Positions 37,573 to 49,009 of a stretch of DNA of 64,000 nucleotides are shown piece by piece (position 1 is the first letter of the stretch; each line of letters starts with the position of its first letter). Both the position numbers and the translations under genes were made by a program. Source of the stretch: Sequoia sempervirens. Taxonomy: Eukaryota; Streptophyta; Pinopsida; Cupressales; Cupressaceae. Below the pieces are notes generated by a model, which worked only from the letters and a program-made list of their open reading frames with translations, was not told the origin of the DNA and made no database searches. The stretch lies in contig VDFB02275518.1 in assembly GCA_007258455.2 (NCBI GenBank), positions 215,360 to 279,359 of the forward strand. Reading direction: 5' to 3'.

Positions 37573-38193
37573 CAACAAAGCATGGCCTGCAGTTGAATCT
37601 ACTATCATGTCAATATTAGGAAGGGGAAAATCATCTTTTAAAGATGATTTATTAAGGTCTCAAAAATTTGTACACATCCTAATGCGATTATCAGGTTTTG
37701 CAACTCCAACAATGTTTGAGATCCATAGAGAATAGTTAATAGGACAAATAAATCCAGCTTTGAGGAGTTTCTCAATCTCAGCTTTAACCAATAAAGCTAT
37801 CTTAAGATTCATCTTACGTACATCTTTTATCTTACTGGTCTAGCATCATGTGCAAGGACTATGTTATGCATAATTATTTTAGCATCAATACCTAACATAT
37901 CCAAATACGTCAAAGCAAAGAGTTCATGAAATTCTTGCAATAATGTTGCATTGTCTTCTTGTTCATCCTCGTCAAGGCACCTTCCTATTTGAATAACTCT
38001 TTCTTCATTAGATGTGTCCATCAATATGTTTATTGTATCTCCATAGGTAAAGCACTTTATCTTGGAACCTCAAGAATGTGTTCTTCTTTGTCTTGCTCAA
38101 TGTCACTTGTTTTGTTTTCTTCATCAATTTATTCGGTACTAACCATGACACAAGTGAATCCTTATTTATAAAGGGGAATTGGTGATTTATCAT
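37573..38193 (-). pseudogene. Reverse transcriptase (N-terminal part) of the outer element
   Basis: The minus strand gives LLQEFHELFALTYLDMLGID (about 37950), then VKAEIEKLLKAGFICPI, WISNIVGVAKPDNRIRMC, a stop in the F-x-DLNK box, DDFPLPNIDMIVDSTAGH and LLS at the insertion edge. These are the fingers/palm blocks 1-3 of a Ty3/gypsy RT. The coding frame is in register with the fragment at 26479 once one copy of the TSD is discounted, which proves that the two parts belong to one gene split by insertion. Confidence 0.88.
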
Positions 38194-38433
38194 AAAATCC
38201 TAACATTTCCTTCAAGGCTTCATCATCTTTAAAGTATTCCAATGATGCATCACTTATTGTATCAATCAATTCAGGATGCTTTAAAGTGATAGTTGTCTTA
38301 GAAGAACCACAAAAAAAAAGTGTTAACATTAAGTGAAGGTCTTTTTGTTTCTTTTTGTTATCTTAGAAGGGCAATATCCAAGACCATTTTTTGTTTCCTA
38401 TGTGTTAGGCTCTATAGGAACATAGATTCCTTA

Positions 38434-39606
38434 TTATTTCACACCACATCCTTTTCCACTATAACCAAGTTGTTTCAAGAGCTCATAACCTCTTCCATAA
38501 ATCTTTTCCATATTTTTTGGATTTGGTGGTTGTTGATAATCAACTTCATCAAAGTTTGTTGTGTAATTTGTTTCTTCTTCTAAAGTGGTTGGAGTGGATG
38601 CTTTCAAAGGTTCTTCTAAATTTTTTGTTAACATTATAGCTGATTCTTTTCTCTTTTCTAACTTTTTTGTTATGATCTTGTATTCTTCCATGAATGTAGG
38701 TGTAAAATCAAAGGAACCCCAATTGTCGTTCAATAACTTTGCGACTTCCTCAAATTTTTCTTCTTTTTCTTCCTCTTGCACAAGTTCTATTTTTGTAGTT
38801 GGTGTCAATTTTTTCAAAGGACTTTCCTTTTCTTTCTCACTGTGCAAACAACTTTCTAGTTTAGGGTTAGCCTTGATTGTGTATACTTTGTTGTAGACAT
38901 ACTTCATTATACGATGAAGAGTTGAAGGCACTGCATGCATTTCGTGAATCCCTAGTCTTCCCAAAAGAAGACTATATGAAATACCTTGAGGCATAACATG
39001 GATAGGAGTTTTCAATGTATCCTTTCCAACATGTATAGGTAATGTGATCACACCAAGCAATTTTTTTCCTATGTTATCAAACCCATGAATCGATAAAGAA
39101 TCAAGTTCAATCTTAGTCTTATTCATTCCAAGCTTATCCAAAAGGTTTATGCTACACATGTTAAGGGTTGAGCCATTGTCAACAAGGGTTCACTTTATCC
39201 CACACCTATTAATAACAACCACTATCATGAAAGCTTCATGTTGTTTTTGCACTTCCAAAGGAGGTAGTTCACTTTGGTGAAAAACAATGTCTATATTAAC
39301 TAAATTCATTCCTTGAATTACTGCCACTACATCATTTGGATTTTCACTAGGAGGAACCACAACTTGTTGCAAAGTTGTTTGAAGCATGCTATGGTAATTA
39401 GGTGAAGCTTGAATAAGATCCCATAAGGATATCTCAGTAGAAGTATTTTTAAGTTGTTCAACAAGATCATACTCTTTTCCACTATGTAAAGGTAAACAAG
39501 GAGCACTAGGAAAAATAGGTTGAGGCAATGGTAATGAAGTGGGAGTGGTTTGTAGTTGCCTATTGTTCCTTGTATTATATGTGTGAGAAAAATTATTATA
39601 ACTCAT
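38434..39606 (-). pseudogene. Protease region with G-patch-like tail, outer element
   Basis: One minus-strand frame runs from 39606 with a single in-frame TGA at 39190-39192. It reads LWDLIQASPNYHSMLQTTLQ, then VDNGSTLNMCSINLLDKLG (the D-x-G aspartic protease site, here DNGS, at about 39170), LLGRLGIH (the flap/LLG block) and a Lys/Glu-rich linker. The end (38500-38434) reads YGRGYELLKQLGYSGKGCG, a G-patch-like Gly-rich motif. DNGS and the LWDL preamble are usual for Tat-group elements. The protease would cut the gag-pol polyprotein. It is the best preserved part of the element. Confidence 0.82.
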
Positions 39607-39699
39607 TTGCTATGAAACATTGTTACTATCAAGTTGTCTTGTAAAGTTCAAGATATCTCTTGGGGATAATAGTTACTTTTTTAGGTGGTCCTATGATAA

Positions 39700-39920
39700 G
39701 CATAGGTTTTTTTAACTTAAGTTTGATGTAAAAGTGGGTATATTGTGAGTTGGGGTGTGATTACATTAACTTCTCTTTGTTTTGGTTTGTTATAGAAAGC
39801 CTTATTGGATGAACCTTGTGAGATGAAATCCTCAAGGGCTTCATCTAACATGTCAAAGTCATCACTACTAAAGGGATTGAGGGATATGTTAACTTGGAAA
39901 AAGAGGTTTGACATGATCAA
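39700..39920 (-). pseudogene. gag remnant of the outer element
   Basis: A 67-residue minus-strand frame (SLNPFSSDDFDMLDEALEDF, then KAFYNKPKQ) precedes the protease preamble in a different frame. Only about 250 residues' worth of DNA separates the leader from the protease. No capsid core and no CCHC zinc knuckle can be found, so most of gag appears deleted. The assignment rests on position only. Confidence 0.5.
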
Positions 39921-40718
39921 ATGACTATGCTTTCATCAAGGGTTTCATTAATTTGTGCTTGTCTTGTTTGATGTTTTTGGTTTTTGTTTGTGTTTTCTAA
40001 TGATTGCAAAATGTAACTAATTTATCTAAACTATGAAATGATGCTGGAAATAAAGGAAAAGTATACAAATCTAATACTATCCACAACTAAGACATGTAAG
40101 AAATATTTCCCAAAATTCTGCAAGATTGAATTAAAGAGGAAAATACTTGAATGCACAAAATAGACTGTCTCTGAAAATCAATGCCCAAATCTAAGAATAG
40201 AAACATAAAGGAAAAACAAAATCTTACAATCTCTCAAAAACTTGTCTAAAAAGAATGTATAAGTACTTATTCACCCATGGCCAAATGGGTCCTTGCTCCA
40301 GTTTTTTAAAAAATGGATTTTTGGAAATCTAAGTTATTGTGTGTGATTTATGTTTTTGGTTACAAACTGAGAGTTCTATAACAGGTATTTCCAGATTAGG
40401 GTGTCTAAATGCAATGTCAAATGAGGTCAAATGATGAACAAATTCACTATTTTTAGAATACAATTTGAGCCTAAATCCAAACTTAAATGATTGGATAATG
40501 ATTTTGATGCAAGATGAATGCAAACCTAATGCATTTTTTCTATTTTTCTATGAATTTAAGTGATGCAAACATGCAAAATTAAACTCTAAATGCAATGTTT
40601 ACTGATGTAAGTTTAAAGAACCCTAAATGTAATGCAACTAATGCAAATCTAAAGCAAAATTAATGCAAAACTTATATCTAGGGTTGAAATAGACTCCAAT
40701 TTTTTAGAATTTTGTTGT

Positions 40719-40736
40719 ACAAAGTTAGGTTCACCA
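40719..40736 (-). other. Primer-binding-site-like sequence of the outer element
   Basis: Three bases inside the 5' LTR the minus strand reads TGGTGAACCTAACTTTG. The TGG start and position fit a tRNA primer site. The tRNA is not identified. Confidence 0.6.
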
Positions 40737-40739
40737 AAA

Positions 40740-42208
40740 TGAAACATAGAAAAATAGGGATATGGAAAATATAAGGGGATGGTGTCTAATATGGGCCTTT
40801 CTTCCTATTTTCATTATTAAATGAGATCCACACAAAGATTTGACTTGCAACCCTTAGGCGAGTCAACTCAATGAGGGAATCTACTAATTTCCTTATGATT
40901 GAGGATGAGGGTATTAGCCTAAACAACACATTGGGAGAAAAACTAAAAGTAGTAAATCACCACAATTATGCAAGCTAACACTTCAAACTTCAATTTAAAG
41001 CATAACATAAAGAGAAACAACAAAGTTCTAGCAGATCTGAGAAGGTCTAAATGTTGTGCACCTGTCATAAAACGCTTGTTTCATGAGGCTGCCAGGGACG
41101 TATTCACCCATGGGCGAATGGGTCCAGGTCTTCTTTTCTAGAAAATTAGAAACTGAGATTTGAGTCCTTTGTCCGCACTTCCCTCCTGCACTTTCAAATC
41201 TTCACTCTTGGATTTGAACCTATGATAAATCTGCAAAACAAAAATGTTGTTTGGTGGTGGATAGTGGTTTGCCTCTATCAAACCCCAAGTTTGGTAATTA
41301 AACCTTAATGAAAAGTACAAATCTCAAACATAAAAGTGTGTGCAAGCCCTAATCTTGAGTGTGTCTAAGATTTTTAAGAGCTAAAATGCAAAAAAAACCT
41401 TATTCAAGTGTGTTAGAATAAGATCCCTAAATAAAACATGAACAATGGTGACGACCTACTTTGGGAGATGCGAAATCACCCTAATAGATCATAAATCTAA
41501 TAATACCTTCCTTCGGGAAGAAAGTAGAATGATAATAGAAGATGGAATCACTTAGGAAACAAGTCATTAGGCTTAGTTGAATGGCTTGGTGCATCTCCCA
41601 AAACCTAGAATCCATCATGATCCTTCATAGGTATCTATCATCAATCTTTGACAATACTTGATCTTGTTGGAAAAATGAGCTTGAAGACTTGCAAAAACAA
41701 ATAGAATGTTGCTCCAAGACTTCAACTTAGAATGCTTGATTAATTTCTCCTTGCTCTTGAGTGTAAATCCTTGTGATCTCATGTGAATCTTTCTCTTATC
41801 TAGTGAAAAATGATTGAAAGAATTAGTTTTATAGGCTTCCTTTCTAATTTCTCGTTTATTAAATCTTGATGGCTAACATGTAAAATTTGAATTTGGGACT
41901 AACCACTAAAAACATATTTTAATTTGAGTTTAAGAACTTAAAGAGGACCTATTCGCTGGCAAATGGGTCCTGACCTAAAAGTTTAAGACTTAGAATATGT
42001 CAGGCATTAAATCAATTAATGGCATTTATTCAATGCGGGTAATATTATTGGGAAATAATTAAAATAGGCCTTTAGATGCAAAATAAAAGGTATCAGGGGC
42101 CTATTAATGGGGTTTAAAAATGCATAAATGAAAGGTCACTAAAATTGGTCCAAAATAAGTGTGAAATTGTACTTTCACTTAGAAAGGAGTACAATTTTCT
42201 ACACTACA
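40740..42208 (-). repeat. 5' LTR of the outer element
   Basis: A 1469-bp repeat of 18600-20078, followed by the TSD GACAA at 42209-42213. It carries diverged versions of the CCCATGGG palindromes (about 41102-41121 and 41947). Confidence 0.92.
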
Positions 42209-42659
42209 GACAATATACAATCAAGAAAGCAAGAGGGAAGTCCTCTATGATGTCAATCAGTTCAAGGTATAAATGAAAGTCTACAAATATAACATGAATG
42301 CAATAACATATTAGTCATAATTATAAGTATAGTCAACATAGGACAAGGGTAGTAATAAGATAAATATCCCAAGCAACATTCATGAGCCCAACAGTGAGCA
42401 GAGAGATGGTATGCTACAAGCGAGTGATGATAATTAGGAGGATAAGAGTGAAATGGTATGCTACAAGCTAGTGATTCGACTAGCTTATATTTTTGGAGGT
42501 CAACAACATGAACAAATAAAATTCATAGATTATGAAGTGTATAACAACTTGAAATAAAATTAATTAAAAAGTACAAAGAATACTTACAAACTATATAGAA
42601 CCTTAGAGTCATTAAACATTATTCAATTACAAAATACAATTATTTTATTTTAAAATTAT

Positions 42660-43990
42660 AAATAATGTATTACTTGAGTGAAACTTCAATGACCACCTCC
42701 ATTGGAAGGTGTTACTATCAAAGGTCCAACATTAACCTATTCAACATCCAAAATGAGATATAAGAATACCATTCATGTATAACACTTAGCTATTCACATG
42801 TAATATTCATAATTCTTTACTAGTTACATACCTTTGTGGTAGATGTAGTTGTGTAATAGGGAGGTGAAGGACTACGGAAAATACAGTGAAAACTATGACC
42901 TTGAAATTTCATTATAATCATTCAACTAATTTAGTTAATCTTGCATTTCAAAAATAAAATTTAATAAATTAAATTCAATGAACTTGCTAACATTTACTTG
43001 ACTATCAAGGTCAAATGTGTCATTAAGGAGGGCATCTGTCATCACCATCTCATTAGCTACAGATGTACCCTGGGCACTTGAATCCTGACTAACCATAGGA
43101 TCATAAATACAGAGTGATCCACAAGCCTAAAAAAATGAGGTAGAACTATACTCTTCAAAGACCCGCCCAACACACCTTGTGTTAGAGGACTGGTATGTTG
43201 CATAAGGCTCTGGGTGAGGGAACTAATCGACTGCAATGTATCCACCTCAACAATCTCCTTCACAATGGAAGGGATAATCACATACTCATGCATTGATCTA
43301 GCGAGTGGTCATCTTGTTGGTCATTGTACGTCGACATGTGCCCCCACTCTGTCTTGTGCGAAGCCCCCACCTCTACCCTAGAAGTCTTGCATGTCAAAAT
43401 AGTTTGGGATTTTATTAAGGACAAACTCATAGTAGAGTTTTCTCAAAAAATATTGTGGAACCTCATTGTTGTTGCATGGAGGATGGTCAAAAACCTCTAA
43501 CACCTTTTCCAAAAATTATTCTTTATCCCTTGGTGGTTGCACCAATGGATACTGAACCTCTTTCTTGAAGGATGTAAAGGTTGATTCATTTTAGGGTTCA
43601 TGAATAGTGCACACAAGTCAAGTTTTATAATTTTTTCATCTTTAACTTGTTTATATGATAGTTTATTTGCATAAAATAGTCTAAACTCTCATCTCTTCTC
43701 TAGCCAACTACTTATTTGCTTGCTAATTGAATATATGTGTGATATTATCAATTCAAGTGATTGAGAAAGCATGGTTCTATGTGAGGTTGTGCCTGCAGGG
43801 TCTCTCAACCTTGCAATTAACTCCTCAATTTGTTTTTTGTTATTTTCAATTTGTCCCATTAATTTTTTTTGAGTTCCTGGAGCATGATGAGGAATTGTTG
43901 GAGGTGTTTGTTGGGGCTGTTCTTTAGGAGGGATTTCAACATGAGGTGAATTAAGATTTTGAGGAGGATTTGGAGGTGCATTATGATTTC
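42660..43990 (-). pseudogene. Unrecognised proline-rich family, copy D
   Basis: The minus strand from about 43990 reads a Pro-rich start (NAPPNPPQN...QQTPPTIP), a helical block (LMGQIENNKKQIEELIARL), then, after shifts, FYANKLSYKQV-like, FDHPPCNNNEVPQYFLRKLY and NKIPNYFDMQDF, followed by a stop. A later open part (43293-43057, MHEYVIIPSIVKEIVEVDTL) ends near GTSVANEMVMTDAL and a Q before a GTAAATG donor-like site. Blocks FD(N/H)PP, YFLRKLY, PNYF and a GGG-rich linker match the copy at 713-1784 in the same order. It lies directly outside the outer retrotransposon. Family and role unknown. Confidence 0.5.
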
Positions 43991-43999
43991 TTGAAAATT

Positions 44000-44640
44000 A
44001 AATACATTTACATCAAAAAACATATAAATCTACCTATTTAATACCAAATTCACAAAAAAAAAACTTACCCAGGTTTGACCTCACTGATGTCGTGGTAGAA
44101 TTTTGATAAATATTTGGTGAAGAAATAGAGCGGTTTTTTCCTTCTTGGAATGCAAGCGCATCTTGGAGGGTTTGTAGGCCGTAGAAAAAATTGCGAATAA
44201 TAGGGAATAAAATGAAATGAGTTTTTTTTTGTTTAAATGACTTAAAAAACACTTGTGCTATAACACACGCACATTTTAGGCTTGTAGTGACCAAGCCTCG
44301 GTCACTCTAAGCCATAACGTGAGCACATTATAACATGCTCACGTTTTGGATTTTTTGAAAAATTGAAATGGGGTGGCCACTTTTTGGCCCTCCATCTTTC
44401 TACACCCACCCAATAGAAATATCAATAATAAATATTTTTTAAATATAATAATAAAGAAGAATTTTAATGTTTTTCAAATCAATATGAAATTTTAAATTAT
44501 AGATATGAGATTTCTAGATGTTATTAAAAAATAGTGAAAGATTTAATTTTAAAATCAATCATTTGTAGAAATTGTAGTGCGTCTAGTAAGCTTTTTTCAC
44601 ATGACTGGTGACGTTGGCGTGACACACCCTTTAGTACCAT
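44000..44640. other. Non-coding region with repeated GCTCACG phrase
   Basis: Nothing coding recognised. Around 44255-44345 the phrases ACACGCACATTTTAGG, GTGACCAAGCCTCGGTCAC (a short palindrome) and TGCTCACGTTTTGG form a small set of direct and inverted repeats. Confidence 0.4.
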
Positions 44641-44719
44641 AGGGATGGGGGGAGATTGGACCTCGTGGCCTTTTGCCTAATAGAATGCTTTAGCCAATTG
44701 AGCTAGGGCCTCCACCCCA
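44641..44719 (-). other. tRNA-like sequence (tRNA relic or SINE head)
   Basis: Read on the minus strand it begins GGGGTGGAGGCCC, has a good Pol III A-box-like D-arm (TAGCTCAATTGGCTAAAGC), and 30 bases later a B-box-like GAGGTCCAATCTCC, ending in a pyrimidine-rich stretch that could pair with the start. The anticodon stem does not pair convincingly, so a functional tRNA is unlikely. A degenerate tRNA or a tRNA-derived SINE head is the better reading. Confidence 0.45.
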
Positions 44720-46660
44720 TTTTTTTGCTTTGAATTTAATTTTAATATATTATTATGTTTTTCTTTCTATAACAATCTAACTCATACTACACAGTAATTA
44801 CTTTGGTTTTTACTATAGAAGTAAATAAAAGAATTTCCTAAAAAAATAGGAATGTGTTTTTTTTCTTTTTCTAACATCATTCACTGCACATTTCATAAAT
44901 GAAAGGATATAACAACTTTTGAAACTAAAATAATATTACATTTTAACTTGAAAATGAAATAGATCTTTACAACTACAATTCATACATGATTAACTATCAA
45001 GTATATAAATTTACATATGACAACTTAGTTTCAAGGTCAATTCTTCCATATCTGGACAAATCTTTTATTTCACAAGCCTCAATGTTGTCGTCCGCAAGAG
45101 GGAGAGCATCACCCAAGCACTTTACCTCCAACCACAGACTGGTGGTCATTTGCACACCTTCTAATTGGAAGTGGCCTTACCCTTCAATGAAGAGTATAGA
45201 CTAAGGAACCCTTAGTATGTCATTTGAGTCTCTAGTGTTGTGTCCTACATAACTAATTTGGTCATACAACTATAGACTTCTCTAACTAAGTATGACCCTA
45301 CTGATTGGTTATGCAATCTAGATCATAGTGAACAGATTAGTGCAAGTAGAGAATTTTCCACTACTTTGCCCAAAGTTTGAAAATATTTCAACCACTTAAT
45401 TAAAAAGTGGATTTGTATGTTCACCCACCTCTAACTCGACTTGGAAACCTTCACAACCTAAGGTTTAACTCAAACTTGTTGTGTTGAACAATAGGTTTGA
45501 CTTTTTAAAAGATTCTCGTTCATAAAGTGATGACTCACTAAAGTTGGTAAATGAATAGGTTGGTTAAGATTTTTGACTTTGAACATCCATGTTACGTTCT
45601 TGTAACATCTTGGGTCTTGGTAACTGCCACTTGTTCAAGTCCTTAAATTGAACCAAGAGAGTGAACTACTGTCCTATTTTATGCACATTTGGTTAATCAT
45701 GATGATGCAATTCCATTGACTTGACACACTTAGTCTCATCCTAAAAGTATTGACAACATGTCAAATAAGTGCAATAATATAGTATTAAACTTAAATAGAA
45801 GATTACTTCTTAATAATGTTTCAGAATTTTCAATGTTATATCTTATGGTTCCGTTCTTCAAGAACACCATAATAAATCTAGTTAATCATGATACTAAACA
45901 TCATCAAAATATTATTCAAAGTAAAACTATGTTTAAATATTGAATATTCTTCAATAAATCAGCTTATAGAGCTATCTTTAAATAAATAACTCAAATGAGA
46001 AATACATTTGACTTATCTCATAATTTCACAAACATTTATCTCAATCCTTTATATAACCTTACAAAGTATCTTTATATATGTATACATACATATTCATTCA
46101 TTTAAATACCTTTGTAAGAACGTTCATATATATATTCAACTTTATTGTCTCTGAGAGTGTGAAACTATGATTATCTAATCCTTAGTTACTTCCGAAATAT
46201 TAGAATAATCATTTGGTATTATTCCTCAAAATAATAAAATTCGTTCTCTTTTAAATTGGAGAATAATAAAAAGAAGCTATAAATTTACACAAAAAAAAAA
46301 AGGAGTATGAATACTATGCTTCTTCTCTTAACTCCTTCCAAAACTCAATCTAGAACTCGACTTGCAATGGTGAAGAAATACACAAAATATTCCTGGTTTA
46401 TCCTGTTCAATTTCTAATCGCAACTCTCATAATTCTCTAAAAAGTTTATACTATTCAAACTCTAACAAAGAATTAAAACTTAGATGGTCAAATCCATAAA
46501 ATTACTATTATAGTATCATGCGTACATATTTTTCTCAAAGAAAATATAGATTTCCTATGCCTCCACTAATATTCTCCTACGTCGCCCTTTCACACAATCA
46601 ATGCATTAAGAATCATACTAAAGCAATTCCCTCCACTCCTCATTTAGGATGAACTATCCA
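44720..46660. other. Non-coding, nothing recognised
   Basis: AT-rich with a more GC-balanced stretch at 45000-45300. No long frame or known motif was found on either strand. Confidence 0.45.
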
Positions 46661-46875
46661 CTAGCATATATATATATTATTTTAATAATAATATATATAA
46701 AATACGCCGAGAGATATTCTTCTCGAGGCGCCTATTTTTTTAATCAAATTTTTATTATAAAAAGCCTATTTTTTTAATCAAATTTTTATTATAAAAATTG
46801 AATAGGCGCCTCGAGAAGGATATCTCTCGTATTTTATATATATTATTATTAAAATAATATATATATATATGCTAG
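46661..46875. repeat. 215-bp palindrome (MITE-like fold-back)
   Basis: It starts CTAGCATATATAT and ends ATATATATGCTAG. The arms contain ATATATAAAATACG, GAGAGATAT, CTTCTCGAGGCGCCTA and TTTTTATTATAAAAA in mirror order around about 46770. The centre also holds a 35-bp direct duplication. One arm (TCTCTCGGCGTATTTTATAT to GCTAGTAGCAGTC) is repeated at 51968-52026, at the start of the second telomere-like unit. Either a MITE or an inverted junction of the unit's own end could explain it. Confidence 0.8.
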
Positions 46876-46954
46876 TAGCAGTCGCGACATAACATGTAAT
46901 ATCTTAAATAATTATTTTTTATTTATATTTATTATATATTTTATTATATTATTT

Positions 46955-48990
46955 TTAGGATTAGGGTTAGGTTAAGATTGATTTGCGAACATTTATTAAA
47001 TATTTTTAAAAATATATAAATTTAAATCTTAAATTTTAATTTACATAAAGTGCGTGGAGATTTATAAGGCATTCAATTATTATAATAATTAGTATATTAT
47101 AATATGATAGTTAATATGATTAGGGTTACAAGTAGGGTTAGGATTAGGGTTACAATTAGGGGTAGGGTTAGTGTTAGGATTATGGTTATGGTTAGGGTTA
47201 GGATTAGAGATAGAATTAGGGAACTAATGATAGGGTTATGGGTATGGTTAGGGTTAGGGTTAGGTTTAAGATTAGGGTTAGGTTAGGGTTAGGATTAGAG
47301 ATAGAATTAGGGAACTAACGAGAAGGTTATGGGTATGGTTAGGGTTAGGTTTATTAATTTTGTTTAGGGTTAAGGTTAGGGTTAGGGTTAGCATTAGGGT
47401 TCAGGTTAGGTTTCTTAATTTTGTTTAGCATTAGGGTTAGGGTTAGGGTTAGGATTAGGGTCAGATTAGGGTTAGTGTTTAATTAGGTTAGGATTACGAA
47501 TAGGATTAGGGTTAGGATTAGGGTTAGGTTTATTAATTTTGTTTAGGGTTAGGGTTAGGATTAGGGTTAGGAGGATTAGGATGAGGGTTAGGATTAGGAT
47601 TAGGGTTAGGGTTAGGATTAGGATTAGGGTTAGGGTTAGGGTTCAATTAGGTTAGGATTAGGATTAGGGTTAGGGTTAGGGTTAGGACTAAGGTTAGAAT
47701 TAGGGTTAGTGTTTAATTAGGGTTAGGATTAGGATTAGGGTTAGGGTTTAGTTAGGTTAGGGACATGATTAGGGTTAGGGTTAGGGTTAGGGTAGGATTA
47801 GGTGTAGGGTTAGGTTTATTAATTTTGTTTAGGGTTAGGGTTAGGATTAGGGTTAGGATTTGGAATAGGGTTACGGTTAGTGTTAGGATTAGGATTAGGA
47901 TTAGGGTTAGGGTTAGGGTTTAATTAGGGTTAGGGTTAGGATTAAGGTTAGAATTAGAATTTTTTTAGGGTTAGTGTTTAATTAGGGTTAGGAATAGGAT
48001 TAGGATTGGGGTTAGGGTTAGGGTTTAATTAGGGTTAGAATTAGAGTTTGTTTAGGGTTAGCATTTAATTAGGATTAGGATTGGGGTGTTAGGGTTAGTG
48101 TTCAGATTAGGGTTAGGGTTAGGATTAGGATGAGGATTAGGCTTAGGATTAGGATTAGGGTTAGGGTTTAATTTGGTTAAGATTAGGGTTCAGTTTAGGA
48201 TTAGGGTTAGGGTTTAATTAGGATTAGGATTAGGGTTAGGGTTTTATTAGGTTAGGATTAGGATGAGGGTTAGGGTTAGGGTTTAATTAGGGTTATGGTT
48301 TGGATTAGGTTAGGATTACGATTAGGGTTAGGATTAGGGTTAGGTAAATTAATTTTGTGTAGGGTTAGGGATAGGGTTAGGGTTATGTTTAGGATTAGGG
48401 TTAAGGTTAGAATTAGAAATAGGATTAGGGTTAGGGTTTAATTAGGTTAGGATTCTAGGATTAGGGTTAGGGTTAGGGTTAGGGTTAGGATTAGGATTAG
48501 GGTTAGGGTTAGCGTTAGGGTTAGGGTTAGGGTTAGGGTTAGGGTTAGATTAGGTTAGGGTTAGGGTTAGGGTTAGGTTTATCATCACGAATTTAGATTA
48601 GGGTTATAATTAGAATAAAGATATTGTTATAAGTAGGGTTAAAATAGGGCTTGTTTTCAATTAGGGTGAGTGTTCAATTATAGTAAGGGTTCAATTTGGT
48701 TATGATTTTATAAATGATAAAATTTGGTTAGGGTTAGAGTTAAAATTGGGATTAGCATTGGGGTTATCATCATTAATAGGTTTATCATCATGAATAGGGA
48801 TTATGGTTAGGGTTATGGTTATGGTTAGGGTTAGGTTTATCATCATGAATAGGTTTATCATCACGAATATGGATTAGGGTTATCATCATGAATAGTGATT
48901 AGGGTTAGGGTTAGTGTTAGGGTTATGGTTAGAGTTATGGTTAGGGTTAGAATTAGGGTTAGGGTTAGGATTAGGGTTATAGTTATGGTT
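46955..48990 (+). repeat. G-rich (TTAGGG-like) arm of unit 1
   Basis: Degenerate TTAGGG hexamers (variants TTAGGA, TTATGG, TTAGCG) are broken at intervals by TTTATTAATTTTGTTTAGG (near 47349, 47411, 47528, 47817 and 48347) and by GGGTTTAATTAGG. From about 48575 the spacers change to TTATCATCATGAATAGG, mirroring the opposite arm. The longest near-perfect hexamer run is around 48500-48550. Confidence 0.88.
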
Positions 48991-49009
48991 AGGTCCTGAT
49001 CCTAATTTT

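Larger units (their letters stand above)
18600..42208 (-). mobile_element. Outer Ty3/gypsy retrotransposon (Tat-like), 23.6 kb with nested insertions
   Basis: Two long direct repeats (18600-20078 and 40740-42208) begin TGAAACATAG and end CTACAATACA/CTACACTACA, and the element is flanked by GACAA (18595-18599 and 42209-42213). Coding order on the minus strand is gag remnant, protease, G-patch-like tail, RT, RNase H, second RNase H, integrase, as in Tat-group Ty3/gypsy elements. Between integrase and the 3' LTR lies an antisense plant mobile domain pseudogene. The RT is interrupted at 37567/26485 by a solo LTR that itself contains another element. Without the nested material the element would be about 12.5 kb. 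Many stops, a changed integrase catalytic residue and a missing gag core show it is dead. Confidence 0.9.
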
